Below the pieces are notes generated by a model, which was not told where the DNA came from, ran no database searches, and saw nothing but the letters and a program-made list of their open reading frames with translations. Positions 36,675 through 47,346 of a stretch of DNA of 64,000 nucleotides are shown here, in pieces. The DNA lies in NCBI GenBank assembly GCA_028877215.1, contig JAPPFJ010000024.1:110989-174988 (forward strand). Reading direction: 5' to 3'. The number at the start of each line of letters is the position of its first letter. Positions within the stretch are counted from its first letter, which is position 1. The position numbers and the translations under genes were made by a program. The stretch is from Gemmatimonadota bacterium. Its GTDB lineage: Bacteria > Latescibacterota > UBA2968 > GCA-2709665.

Positions 36675-39600
36675 CTACCGCCCCGCCAGGTCAATCAGCG
36701 CGCCACCCGCCTTCCCGGAAAGCGGAAGGAAACGCGTCTTCCGCGGTTGACACACGTTGTTCTCCGGGACCGCCAGGTCCGCGATCGGCTCCGGCAGTGA
36801 TACGTCGACGAAGCGTGCGGCGCCCGCGGGGACGAGGTTCGCATCATTGCGTGAAGCGTCCTCCGATGCGTAACCTTCCACCACGACGTGGGCGTTCGTG
36901 CCCGAAACGCCGAAGGCGCTCACCCCTGCTCGCGGCGGTCGATCGGTGTTGGCCGGCCAGTCGGTGTTAGCCGACACCACGCGCACCGGCAGGCTGTCCC
37001 AGTCCACGTGCGGGCTCGGTTCGCTGAAATGCAGGTTCCGGGGAATCACACCGCGTTTCATCGCCAGGACGGTTTTGACAAGGCTCGCAACCCCCGCAGC
37101 GGGCTCGAGATGGCCGATGTTGGTCTTCACCGAACCCACCAGCAACGGCCGTTCGGCGTCACGTTCCCTGCCGTAGACCGCCGCCGCGGCGTGAATCTCG
37201 ATCGGGTCGCCGAACCCCGATCCAGCCCCGTGCGCCTCCAGATAATCCACCTCCGAAGGGTCGACGTTCCCGCGCGCAAGGGCGGACTCGATGACCCGCT
37301 CCTGCGCGGGGCCGTTCGGGACAGTCGGGCCGGCGCTCGCTCCGTTCTGGTTCACCGCCGAACCGCGAATAACGCCCCAGATGCGGTCACCGTCGGCCTC
37401 GGCCCGGCCAAGCCGTTTGAGAACGACCATACCACAGCCTTCGGCTCGCACGAATCCGTCCGCGGATGCATCGAATGCCCTGCACCGCCCGCTTGGCGAC
37501 AACATCCCCAAATCTGCCATTTCTCTCGTCAGATCAGGCGAAAGAGCGGCGTGGGAGCCTCCAACAAGCGCCATGTCCACTTCGCCCGCCCGCAGGGCAG
37601 CGACCGCGTAATGTACCGCAACAAGTGATGACGCACAGTTGAGCTCCACCGGGATTGTGGGGCCCTCCAGTCCCAGTACGAAGGAAAGACGTCCGACGGC
37701 CATGCTGGCGGCGGTATTCAGATAGCTGACACCGTAGTCATCGCTGGACATCAGAGCCCGGTATTCGCTGGTGGAAATACCCGCATACACTCCCGTGAGG
37801 GTGCCCCGCAACCGATCCGGATCCATCCCCGCGTCCTCAAGCGCCTGCCAGCTCGTTTCCAGCAGCATCCGCTGACGAGGATCCATCGTGCGCGCTTCGA
37901 TCGGCGTAATCCGAAAGAACCTCGAGTCGAATCGATCGATCTCATCCACGAATCCGCCCTGCCGGTACGCGGCGTACTCGACAGGAAGGTCTTTGGCGAA
38001 GCCGCCCCAGGCACCGGAGTCCCCGCGTCCGTCCGTCACCGCGTCTTCGCCCGCTTCGAGGCCGCGCCAGAATGCGTCGAGATCGGGTGCGCCGGGGAAC
38101 CGGCACGCCATACCCACGATCGCAATGCCGTCTTCCTCCTTTTCCTGTCGCACGACCGGCTGAGGCTCCGGCTCGGGTTCTTCCTCGGCGACCGGTTCAC
38201 CGCTGACCTCGCCCAGCTCTCCTGCCAGATGACGCGCGAGACTGGCGATGTCCGGGTAGTCGAATACCACGGTATTGGGTACGACGTACTGGTCGGCAAA
38301 TGCCCGGTTCAGGCGGTTTCGCAGCTCTACGGCCATAAGCGAGTCCATACCGAGATCGAAAAATCCCACCGAAGGCTCCGGCGCCGCAGGAAGCCTGAGC
38401 ACCGCCTGCACCTCCTGCTGCAGGAACGACACGAGCAACTCCTCCGGCGCCGCGGGGGCTCCACGCAGCCGGGACATCAGGTCCTCAGGAGACGCAGCCG
38501 TGCCGGCCTCGTCATCCGTTGTCGCGGAAAGCAGATCATCGAGAAAGGGCGGGCGGTCCTGGACAGCCTCCTCGAACACGGACCAGTCCATCGACATCAC
38601 TACCGAATTCGTAACGTCCTGGCGTACTAACTGGTCGAACGCCCGCATACCCTGCTGCGGGGTGAACCAGCGCCCGCCGAGCGCCGACCGCTGCCGGTCG
38701 ATCCGTTCCCGCTGTTCCGCGGCCTCGCCGATTTCCGACCACGCCCCCCAGGCGATGGCCTGTCCGGGGAGTCCCAGCGCGCGGCGATGACCGGCGAGCT
38801 GATCCAGAAACGCGTTTGCCGAAGCGTGGTTCGCCTGGCCGGGATTTCCCATGACGCCGACCCGGCTGGAGAACAACACGAACATATCCAGATCGCGGTC
38901 CGCCGTTGCCCGATGCAGGTGCCAGGCGCCGAGGACCTTCGGCCAGAGCACCGTTTCGAATCGGTCCCAGGTCTGGTTGGTCAGTGCGCCGTCGGAGAGC
39001 ACACCCACGCTGTGGATCACGCCTCCGAGCGGTGGGAGTGTCGCATCCATCCTCTCAAGCATCTCGTCAATTGCGGCGGCGTCCGTGACGTCCGCCAGTT
39101 CTACCTGCACCGTAGCGCCGCCGTCACGCAGCCTGCGAATCGCTTCCTCGGCCTCGTCATCGGGCGCCCGGCGTCCGTTCAACACGATGGCGCCTGCGCC
39201 GCGGTCTGCCAGCCAGGCCGCGACGGCGCATCCGATTCCGCCCAGACCACCCGTAACGAGATAGGTCCGGTCCTGGCGCAACCTGCCGTTCTGCACGGGC
39301 GGCGTTGTTACGACGATTTTCCCGAGGTGGCGTGCGGCGCGCATGAAGCTCAGGGCGGCTCCGGCCTCGGCGAGCGGCCACCTGCTGTGGGTAATCGCTT
39401 TGAGTTCTCCGGACGAAAGGCGAGCCATTACATCCCGGAGGACCCTTCCCACCCATTCGGGGTCGGTCTTTTTCATCACGTCCAGTTCAAGGATGTGGTA
39501 AGGCACGTCCGGGCGCACCGCGGCCATCTCGTCCTCGCTCAGAATGTCCCGTCTGGCCATTTCCACGAAGCGTCCGCCGCGCCTGAGGCAGGAAAGGCTC

Positions 39601-42600
39601 GCATCGATGAAGCCTTCTCCGGTAAGGCTGTTCAGTACCACGTCCACACCCTCGCCGTCCGTGGCCTCCAGGATTTCCCGGCCGAAGTTCGTCGTGCGGC
39701 TGTCGAAAATGTGTTTCACCCCCAGCGATCGGAGATACGCTTGCTTGGGCGCGCTGGCGGTGGCGAAGACCTCCGCTCCCGCGGCCTGCACCAGCTGGAT
39801 GGCAGCCAGTCCGACGCCGCCTGCCCCCGCGTGAATCAGAACCCGTTCGCCGGCCTCAAGACCGGAGAACTCGAATGACAACGCCGCGGACACGAACGCG
39901 CTCGGTACCGTGGCAAGTCCGGAGACCGAGTATCCCGATGGCGCGGGCGCCACCAGTTGCTCGTGCGTGACCATCTGCTGACCGAATGCACCGAAACCCA
40001 ATCCGACCACGTGGTCGCCCACCGAAACGGTTGATACTTCGGCGCCGACCTCGAGGACGTGGCCGCACATTTCCCTGCCAAGGTTTCCCTCTTCGATAAA
40101 GCCGAGCGACCGAAAGACATCCCAGAAATTGAGCCCGGCCGCTTCCACCTCAACGCGAACTTCCCACGGCTCGAGAGACCGTGCGGGCAGCGGGAGGACC
40201 TGCGGCCGGTCGAATACGCCGGTCGGATCCGGAGCCAGCACCCAATCCGACGCCTCGGGAAGCGACAGCCGCTCCCCTTCGGTTCCGGCCTGAACCAGGC
40301 GCGCCACCTGACGGCGGCCGGACCGATACGCGATGTGATTTTCGGAATCCGGATAGAGAAGCTCGTTCGCGAGATCGGGCGCGGGCGCCATCTCGCCCGG
40401 GTCCAGGTCGATCATCCGCGGCTGGAGATCAGCCGCTTCACGGGCTACGGCCTTGCCGAAGCCCCACAGCGTTGCGCCGACGAGTTCTCCGCCCCGCTCG
40501 CGTTCCAGTACCTGGGCGCCCCGTGTGATCAGCCAGACTCCGTTTTCCGGAACGACGTCGGCGTCGGCGATGCCCTGCACGAGCGCCAGCGCGCTCGCGC
40601 CCGCCCGCTTCACGTCCTCCGCCATCTCCCGGGTTGTGGCCTGTTCCCCGTGGCCGTCCAGTCCCGCGAGATGCACGACGCCGCGCAGCGGCACTCCGTC
40701 AGGCAGATCTGTCAGAAGCGCGGACCAGGACTCTCGACAATCTGTTTCCACGCTGGCGTTGAAGACACCCGCGACGTCGCCCGCGGGCTCTTTGTCGTCC
40801 CGCGTTTCTCTGCCGGCAAGCATGACTGTCTGGTCCCGCGCGGCCAATTCGGCTGCCATTCTCGACGCGGAACCTCCCTGGTCCGCGGCCAGAACCCAGA
40901 CGCCGGGAGCCTCGGCCACTTTCGCCGGACCCTGCGCCACGATGACACCCTTGTCGAGCGTCCGGGACGTGTCGGACTCGTCCGCCCCCAGGACTTCAAC
41001 GCCTTCGAATCCTGCTCCGCCCAGGGCATAGCGCCAGACCGGGGGACCGGCGAGGGCGTGGTGGGGACGGTAGTCGTCGGCGAACCGCCACCAGCCGTCC
41101 AGCTGTCCGAAGGTCAGGTCCATCCATCCCAGCCCGCTGAGGTTTTCGAGTGCGATCAGGTGCCCTGACGGCGCGAGAAGGTCCCGGCAGTGGGCCAGCG
41201 TCTCGCTCAGGTACCGCGTCGCGTGCAGCACGTTGGATGCGATCAGCAGGTCGTAACCGTGGGCGTCGAAGCCCTGCTCAACCGGGTCCTTTTCGATATC
41301 CAGCGGACGGTACTCGATGCAGCCGCCGCCGTCGCCGAACCTCGCTTCCGCCTCGGAAAAGAAGCCCGCGGAGATATCCGTATACATGTAGTCGAACTGC
41401 CCATCGGGAAGTTCCGGAAGTACGGAAGCGGTCGCCGATCCGGTTCCCGCTCCGACCTCGATGACTCTCAGGCGCCGGCCTTCGGGCAACGCAGCCACCA
41501 GCGCCCGGACCGCATCCGCCAGCATCCGGTTCGCAGCGCGTGCGACCGGCGCCTTCAGATACAGATCGGCCGCTGTCGGTTCACCGCTGCTGAACAGAAG
41601 TGTCAGCGGATCTTCACGACCGCGAAGCACCTCCGCCAGGGCGTTGCCGGAACGCCTGAACAGGCCGGTCTCGATCTGGCCGTCGGGGTGCAGGTCGACC
41701 ATGCGTGAAGCGAACTCCTCGAGGTCGGCTGGCAGGCCTTCGGGGAGCGGATCACCAGGCCCCACGACCACAGTAAATCCGTCGCCCGCTTCCTCCACGA
41801 CCCCCGACCTGGCGAGCATCTCGAACAGCCGCCGAAAGAGGCGGCTGTGCTCCGGAAGGACGTCCAATTCGTCCCGCAACACCTCCGGATCGACGGTTTC
41901 TCCTGCCTGCCGCCGCCACCCCAGCTCTTCCAGCGTCGCGAGCGCGCGGGACCGCGACCACCGTTCCAGGTCCGCCAGCAAGGCGTCCCGGTCATCGGGA
42001 TCGACTCCGGCGTCCCTGAGATATCCGGCGAACGTCTGTGACCCTGACGCGACGGTCGCCGGGGTCGGGAAGAAACCCGCGGACGTTATTCCGGCAGGAA
42101 GGTCGCAATCGCGCCAGACGACCTCGTACAGGAGGTCTTTGACGCCTTCGACCGCGGCGAGCAGCGCTTCCTGCGTGGCCCGTTTTACCGTGTACCCGCT
42201 CAGGCGGCCAAGATGCGCACCGTTCGGGTCGTAAATGTCAATCTCACCGCTGAGCACCTCAGGGGGCTCACCGGCCGCGGCTTCCGCCTCGCTGGATGCT
42301 TCGCTGAGCCGCACGTGACAAACAACCCGGTCCGGCAGCGTTCCCGCCAGCCAGAGCCGCTCCCACGCGAACGGCAGATACGCGGCTCCGCCCTCATTGC
42401 CTGCCAGATTGCGCGCCGCGCCCACAACCTGGAAGCAGCCGTCCAGTACGAGCGGATGGACATCCAGACCATGCCCTGAAAGCGACTCCGGAAGAGACAC
42501 CTCGCCCAGCGCCTCGCCCGGACGCGACCAGACCCTGCCAAGCGTACGGAAGAACGGTCCGAGGTCGACGCCGGTACTCGCCCTGTGGCGGTAGTAGTCC

Positions 42601-45600
42601 GTCACGTCCATGGGCGAAAGCAGGTTCTTCACGCTTTCGAGATCGATTCGCCCGACAGGATCGGGAGCCGGAGCTCCCGGCGCAAGAACGCCCTCCACGT
42701 GGACGGTCCAGTCTCCTTCGCCGCCTCTGCTGAAGATCTGGACACCGCGCGGTGAACCCGGTTCGCGGGTATCGAGCCCGACCTGCATCCTCCTGCCCGC
42801 TTCACCCGCGCCGTCTTCGTCCTCTTCGAAAACCAGGGCATTGTGCAACTGGAAGTTCTCCACGACCACGGGACCTGCTTCCTCAAGGCGAGACGCGGCA
42901 CAGGCCATCGCGCCGTAGAGCGCGCCGGGCGCGACGATCCTGCCGAATACCTTGTGATCGTTCAACCAGGCCGGGTCCGACGGAAACACTTCCGTCTCGA
43001 AGGTAACCTCTCCACGCGCGGATTCGTGCCGGACGCCAAGCAGCGGATGGCCGGCTCCGCCGGCCCGTCGTCTCGGAGGCTGGATCCAGTGTCGACGGCG
43101 CTGAAACGGATAGCTGGGCAGAGAGACCCGTCGGCGGTTCTCCCCCGCGAAGAGCCCGGCGAAGCCAACCGGGAGTCCCGCCTCGTATGCCTCTGCCACT
43201 GCCGCTACGAAACCATCGGCATTCCGGGCCTCCGCAGCGCCGTCCGAAGGCGGGCAGAGGCTGGACAGCACCACCGGCGCCGGTGTTTCCGGCGATTCCG
43301 GCCAGGACGCGGCCGCCAACGGAGCGAGTACAGACCGCGGACCGATCTCCAGCACCACGTCGACGCCCTGATCCGCCAGCGTCTTCACGCCCTGGGCGAA
43401 CGCCACCGCCTCCCGTGCGTGCCTGCGCCAATAAGCGCCGCCCTGAGTCTGCCCCGGTTCTACGGCCAGCCCCGTCAGGTTGCTGACAACGGTAAGTGAG
43501 GGAGACCGGATCTCCAGGCTGTTGAGGAAGCTCTCCAGTTCGTCAAGAATGGGCTCAACGAGGGCGCTGTGGAACGCCTTGGTCGTGTTCAACCGCCTGA
43601 CTCTCACGCCTGCCGTGGCGAATTGATTCGAGATCGCCTCGATGCCCGCTGTTGGACCACTGACAACCTGGTGGGTACCGTTGTAGCCCGAGATGCTCAA
43701 CCCGGCATCCTGAGATGTCGCGTTCACGACTTCCTCGACGCGATCGGCGGGCGCAAATACGGCGGCCATGCTTCCCGGTTCCATCTTCGACATCAACGCG
43801 CCGCGTACCGCTGCGAACCGCATTCCGTCCTCCAGGCTGAATACCCCCGCCGCCTGCGACGCCGCGAGTTCCCCGATGCTGTGTCCCAGAACGACGTCGG
43901 GACGGATACCGACGCTCGACCAGAGCGCCGTCAGCGCGCATTCCAGCGCGTAGAGAGCCGGTTGCTCCCAGGCCGTGTCGCCGAGTTCCCCCTCGCTTCC
44001 GACGTTTCCGAACATCACGTCCAGCAGCGAGGCTCCCCGTTCTTCAAGAATCACCGCCTCGCAGCGGTCCATCACCGCCCTCGCGACCGGCTCGGTCTCG
44101 TACAGTCCCCGTCCCATGCCTGCCCACTGGCTCCCCTGTCCCGTGTAGGCGAACGCCACTCGGGCGCGGGTCCGCGAGAAGGAGCCCAGGTTTCCCTCCC
44201 GGACTTCCCCAAGCCGATTTCGCAACGATTCAAAGTCCTGGAAGACGACGCCGGCGCGGTGGTCGAAGTGGCTCCGGCCCACGCCCGCGGTCCAGGCCAT
44301 GTCCGCCAGTATCTCACTTTCGTCGGAGGAGATTTCGTCAGCGCCTTCCCCCAGCCGCGAGAGGTAACGCCCGGCAAGATCGCACAGCGCACCATCGGAT
44401 TTTCCCGATAGCGGAAGCAGGCGGACCCGGCGCGGTTGGACTTTCCGTTCCGCGATCGGGAGATCCCCCACCGCTGCCGGCAGTGAGACCGCCACGGGCA
44501 TCGCGGCACCGGCAGTCCCTGGTATTCCGGCGGCGTCCGGCGCACGGTATTCCTCCATTACGATATGGGCGTTGGTCCCGGATATGCCGAAGGAGTTAAC
44601 ACCGGCGAGTCGGGTACTCCCCGGACGGCGCGGCCAGTCCATCATCGACGACGTCACCCGCAGGGGCAGCCGGTCCCAGTCCACGCTCGGATTGGGATCC
44701 CGGAAGTGGAGGTGCTTCGGGATCACGCCCCGATTCAGTACGAGTGCGGTCTTGATCACACCTGCTACGCCGGCGGCCGACTCCAGGTGGCCGATATTGG
44801 TTTTCACGGATCCGATGAGGAGCGGCCGGTCGGTCTTTCGTCCACGCCCGTAGACACTCGCCACGGCATCGATCTCGATAGGGTCGCCGACGGTGGTTCC
44901 CGTCCCGTGCGCCTCGAGGTAATCCACGTCCAGCGGGGAGACGCCGCCCTCGGACAATGCGGTTTCGATCACCTCTTCGAGCGCAGGCGTGTTCGGCACC
45001 GTCAGCCCCGTGCTGGCCCCGCCATGGTTCACCGCCGAGCCCCGGATGACCGCCCAGATCCGGTCCCCGTCCGCCTCAGCCTCGCTCAGCCGCTTCAGCA
45101 CGACGACCCCGCAGCCCTCGCCGCGCACGTAGCCGTTTGCCGAGGCGTCAAAGGTCTTGCATTGCCCGTCCGGAGACAGCATCATCGCCTCCGCGCGCAA
45201 TTCGTAGATGCGACCGTTCAGTATCGCCTGCACGCCGCCGGCGATGGCCAGATCGGCTTTGCCCTGCTGCAGGTCCGCCACTGCGTCATTGACCGATACC
45301 ATGGACGACGCGCACGCGGCGTCGACCGCCTTGGCCGGACCCCTGAGCCCCAGTACGAACGAGACCCGGCCGCTGGCGCCGTTCAGGTTCGTGCCGCTGA
45401 GGGCATAGAGACAGCCGGCAGCTTCGGCGGGCTTGATCGAGTCCACCACCAGCATTCGGTATTCGTCGTTGCTGATCCCCGTGTAAACGCCCGTGCGGGT
45501 CTCTCTCAACCCCTCCGGATCGATTCCGGCGTCTTCAAGCGCCTCCCAGCTCGTCTCCAGCATCATTCGCTGTTGCGGATCCAGAAACTCCGCTTCCACG

Positions 45601-45908
45601 GGCGAAATCCGGAAAAAGGCGTCGTCGAAGAGGTCGATGTCGTCGACGAACGCGCCGAAACGGCAACCCTCACTCTGCCCTGCGTTTTCGGCGAAGATCT
45701 GCCCCCAGCGGCCTGTCCCGGAGCCCGGGACACCCTCACCCACGGCATTCCCGCCGGCTTCGAGCAATCGCCAGAATGAAGCGATGTCCGCCGCGCCGGG
45801 GAATCGACACGCCATGCCCACGATTGCTATCGGCTGCACGGACCCGGAACTCGTGCTCCGGTCGTCCGGGTTCCCCAGGGATTCAATGTGCCCATCTGCT
45901 TCCATCAT
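36675..45908 (-). CDS. Type I polyketide synthase, KS-AT-DH-cMT-ER-KR-ACP-KS
   Basis: KS1 (VDAACASS, EAHGTGT, NIGHLE), AT (GQGSQ, GHSIGE, KAFH), DH (HKVFGRIVAPGA), cMT (VIEVGAGTGSAT), ER (HAGAGGVGLAAIQ), KR (TYLVTGGLGGIG), ACP (LGMDSLMAVELRN), KS2 (ELNCASS). Confidence 0.95.
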   Translation of the reverse strand: MMEADGHIESLGNPDDRSTSSGSVQPIAIVGMACRFPGAADIASFWRLLEAGGNAVGEGVPGSGTGRWGQIFAENAGQSEGCRFGAFVDDIDLFDDAFFRISPVEAEFLDPQQRMMLETSWEALEDAGIDPEGLRETRTGVYTGISNDEYRMLVVDSIKPAEAAGCLYALSGTNLNGASGRVSFVLGLRGPAKAVDAACASSMVSVNDAVADLQQGKADLAIAGGVQAILNGRIYELRAEAMMLSPDGQCKTFDASANGYVRGEGCGVVVLKRLSEAEADGDRIWAVIRGSAVNHGGASTGLTVPNTPALEEVIETALSEGGVSPLDVDYLEAHGTGTTVGDPIEIDAVASVYGRGRKTDRPLLIGSVKTNIGHLESAAGVAGVIKTALVLNRGVIPKHLHFRDPNPSVDWDRLPLRVTSSMMDWPRRPGSTRLAGVNSFGISGTNAHIVMEEYRAPDAAGIPGTAGAAMPVAVSLPAAVGDLPIAERKVQPRRVRLLPLSGKSDGALCDLAGRYLSRLGEGADEISSDESEILADMAWTAGVGRSHFDHRAGVVFQDFESLRNRLGEVREGNLGSFSRTRARVAFAYTGQGSQWAGMGRGLYETEPVARAVMDRCEAVILEERGASLLDVMFGNVGSEGELGDTAWEQPALYALECALTALWSSVGIRPDVVLGHSIGELAASQAAGVFSLEDGMRFAAVRGALMSKMEPGSMAAVFAPADRVEEVVNATSQDAGLSISGYNGTHQVVSGPTAGIEAISNQFATAGVRVRRLNTTKAFHSALVEPILDELESFLNSLEIRSPSLTVVSNLTGLAVEPGQTQGGAYWRRHAREAVAFAQGVKTLADQGVDVVLEIGPRSVLAPLAAASWPESPETPAPVVLSSLCPPSDGAAEARNADGFVAAVAEAYEAGLPVGFAGLFAGENRRRVSLPSYPFQRRRHWIQPPRRRAGGAGHPLLGVRHESARGEVTFETEVFPSDPAWLNDHKVFGRIVAPGALYGAMACAASRLEEAGPVVVENFQLHNALVFEEDEDGAGEAGRRMQVGLDTREPGSPRGVQIFSRGGEGDWTVHVEGVLAPGAPAPDPVGRIDLESVKNLLSPMDVTDYYRHRASTGVDLGPFFRTLGRVWSRPGEALGEVSLPESLSGHGLDVHPLVLDGCFQVVGAARNLAGNEGGAAYLPFAWERLWLAGTLPDRVVCHVRLSEASSEAEAAAGEPPEVLSGEIDIYDPNGAHLGRLSGYTVKRATQEALLAAVEGVKDLLYEVVWRDCDLPAGITSAGFFPTPATVASGSQTFAGYLRDAGVDPDDRDALLADLERWSRSRALATLEELGWRRQAGETVDPEVLRDELDVLPEHSRLFRRLFEMLARSGVVEEAGDGFTVVVGPGDPLPEGLPADLEEFASRMVDLHPDGQIETGLFRRSGNALAEVLRGREDPLTLLFSSGEPTAADLYLKAPVARAANRMLADAVRALVAALPEGRRLRVIEVGAGTGSATASVLPELPDGQFDYMYTDISAGFFSEAEARFGDGGGCIEYRPLDIEKDPVEQGFDAHGYDLLIASNVLHATRYLSETLAHCRDLLAPSGHLIALENLSGLGWMDLTFGQLDGWWRFADDYRPHHALAGPPVWRYALGGAGFEGVEVLGADESDTSRTLDKGVIVAQGPAKVAEAPGVWVLAADQGGSASRMAAELAARDQTVMLAGRETRDDKEPAGDVAGVFNASVETDCRESWSALLTDLPDGVPLRGVVHLAGLDGHGEQATTREMAEDVKRAGASALALVQGIADADVVPENGVWLITRGAQVLERERGGELVGATLWGFGKAVAREAADLQPRMIDLDPGEMAPAPDLANELLYPDSENHIAYRSGRRQVARLVQAGTEGERLSLPEASDWVLAPDPTGVFDRPQVLPLPARSLEPWEVRVEVEAAGLNFWDVFRSLGFIEEGNLGREMCGHVLEVGAEVSTVSVGDHVVGLGFGAFGQQMVTHEQLVAPAPSGYSVSGLATVPSAFVSAALSFEFSGLEAGERVLIHAGAGGVGLAAIQLVQAAGAEVFATASAPKQAYLRSLGVKHIFDSRTTNFGREILEATDGEGVDVVLNSLTGEGFIDASLSCLRRGGRFVEMARRDILSEDEMAAVRPDVPYHILELDVMKKTDPEWVGRVLRDVMARLSSGELKAITHSRWPLAEAGAALSFMRAARHLGKIVVTTPPVQNGRLRQDRTYLVTGGLGGIGCAVAAWLADRGAGAIVLNGRRAPDDEAEEAIRRLRDGGATVQVELADVTDAAAIDEMLERMDATLPPLGGVIHSVGVLSDGALTNQTWDRFETVLWPKVLGAWHLHRATADRDLDMFVLFSSRVGVMGNPGQANHASANAFLDQLAGHRRALGLPGQAIAWGAWSEIGEAAEQRERIDRQRSALGGRWFTPQQGMRAFDQLVRQDVTNSVVMSMDWSVFEEAVQDRPPFLDDLLSATTDDEAGTAASPEDLMSRLRGAPAAPEELLVSFLQQEVQAVLRLPAAPEPSVGFFDLGMDSLMAVELRNRLNRAFADQYVVPNTVVFDYPDIASLARHLAGELGEVSGEPVAEEEPEPEPQPVVRQEKEEDGIAIVGMACRFPGAPDLDAFWRGLEAGEDAVTDGRGDSGAWGGFAKDLPVEYAAYRQGGFVDEIDRFDSRFFRITPIEARTMDPRQRMLLETSWQALEDAGMDPDRLRGTLTGVYAGISTSEYRALMSSDDYGVSYLNTAASMAVGRLSFVLGLEGPTIPVELNCASSLVAVHYAVAALRAGEVDMALVGGSHAALSPDLTREMADLGMLSPSGRCRAFDASADGFVRAEGCGMVVLKRLGRAEADGDRIWGVIRGSAVNQNGASAGPTVPNGPAQERVIESALARGNVDPSEVDYLEAHGAGSGFGDPIEIHAAAAVYGRERDAERPLLVGSVKTNIGHLEPAAGVASLVKTVLAMKRGVIPRNLHFSEPSPHVDWDSLPVRVVSANTDWPANTDRPPRAGVSAFGVSGTNAHVVVEGYASEDASRNDANLVPAGAARFVDVSLPEPIADLAVPENNVCQPRKTRFLPLSGKAGGALIDLAGR

Positions 45909-46006
45909 GTACTTCTCCTATTTTGCGGACTTCGCCGAATCCGAACCGGTCATCTGCCAACCCGTGTATGTGCCGAACGGGATTTGCATCGCAGGCGGCG
46001 GGATAT

Positions 46007-46798
46007 TCAATTGCCCTGATTTCGCTCAAGCGTTTCCAGCCAGCGATACCCGTAAGTCGGGATATTGTCTGACGGGGGCGTTACGCCGCTCGGGAACATG
46101 CTGAATCGCACCACGCGTAATCGGTAGCTAAAGCCGTGCACCGGCTTGAAGCCAACGATTTCACTTGGGAACGGGGCTCCGTTGACAACTTTGCAGTAGA
46201 TGGATCGATTGTCGTTGCAATGCACCCGGCCCGGCCCAACTGCGATTATTTCTTCGTCCGTGCCCGTCGCCTCGTTCCTTGCGACGATTTCATCCAGCAC
46301 ATGGCGGCCATCGCCATATTTGTTTACATTCAAGGTATAGTAAAAACCCGCTTCGTATTCGAAATTCGTGATGATGTCGTTGTATGGAACACCGTCAACC
46401 AGCAGGCAGAAGTCATCCGAGTCTGAGCACGTAACCCGCGTAGGTCCGACAAGCAACGTCGCCGGAGTGGACGGCGCGCGGGCTTTTTCAAGTTGCTCCA
46501 GAAGGCGATATGCGTACCGGCCTGCATCCTGAGGCGGTTCGTTTCCATTCCAGGGGTCGTATTTCCCGATCCTCAGACGGTAGGTGTAGCCGGGTTCGTA
46601 GTTGAAGCCATCGATCCCGTCGTAAAACAACGACCCGTCAACCACCATGCATGTCTGCTCGCCGACGCCGTAGCACCTGGCCAGGGTCGGACCCACGGTA
46701 ACTTCAATGATCTCGATATAACCCGGTCCGACCGCGTCTTTACACGCTGAGGATGCCAGGGTCAGAACGAGGGGAAGAACAAGCTTTCCGGATCGCAT
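46007..46798 (-). CDS. Putative lipoprotein with three DUF4377-like repeats
   Basis: ATG at 46798; three repeats of V.C....-C..V.G..Y..I..F.YE.G..Y.L.V.KY. Confidence 0.65.
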   Translation of the reverse strand: MRSGKLVLPLVLTLASSACKDAVGPGYIEIIEVTVGPTLARCYGVGEQTCMVVDGSLFYDGIDGFNYEPGYTYRLRIGKYDPWNGNEPPQDAGRYAYRLLEQLEKARAPSTPATLLVGPTRVTCSDSDDFCLLVDGVPYNDIITNFEYEAGFYYTLNVNKYGDGRHVLDEIVARNEATGTDEEIIAVGPGRVHCNDNRSIYCKVVNGAPFPSEIVGFKPVHGFSYRLRVVRFSMFPSGVTPPSDNIPTYGYRWLETLERNQGN

Positions 46799-47185
46799 AT
46801 GGACCTCCTTCAACGGGTTACACAACCTGTTGCGTTGTTCCCGGCATTTGAAGAACATCGACTCAACCGGCGGGTGAGCCCTGTCGAACAATCAAGCCCT
46901 TTGTACGCCGGCGGGTCAGTTCTGAAGTTGACAATGCCGTCGCGTCCGTTGTAACTTTAATATATAACAAAAGTTGCGGATTTTACAATGGCAGGTGGCG
47001 ACCGCCCGGATCACCGGCGCATCCTGAATTCTTCCAATGAGCCGATGTCGGCGTGCTGGCGCCGGACGTCGGACAACTGCCAGACTGGGGCGGGGTGGTC
47101 GGCATGTCATTGGCAATGCGACGAATTCCAGAAGCGATTTTTGTCCCGATCGGCCGTCTTCAGGGTCCCGCCCTGATCGTCTGAC

Positions 47186-47330
47186 AGTCCGTTGATAAAG
47201 TCGCTCTGCAGGCGAGGCCGAAGACAAGGCGCGCAACCGGGTCCCATCGGGCGATTCGGCGAGGGCGCGCAATGCAGGTTTTCGACCGCAAGGGCCGGCC
47301 GTAGTCCGGATGGGCTTTTTCAACGGGCTG
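47186..47330. repeat. Short dispersed TIR element, family A (opposite orientation)
   Basis: AGTCCGTTGATAAAGTCGCTCTGCAGG ... CCGGATGGGCTTTTTCAACGGGCTG. Confidence 0.85.
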
Positions 47331-47346
47331 CCAAGGGAGATAGACG

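Noticed and set aside
40059-41168. 369-aa plus-strand ORF and similar ORFs inside the PKS
   Set aside because: Antisense shadows of PKS coding sequence
46916-47323. 135-aa minus-strand ORF
   Set aside because: Mostly translates the family A dispersed repeat; similar peptides arise at the other copies
46892-47346. Cobalamin riboswitch upstream of the TonB-dependent receptor
   Set aside because: No B12-box recognised; the region is largely a family A repeat
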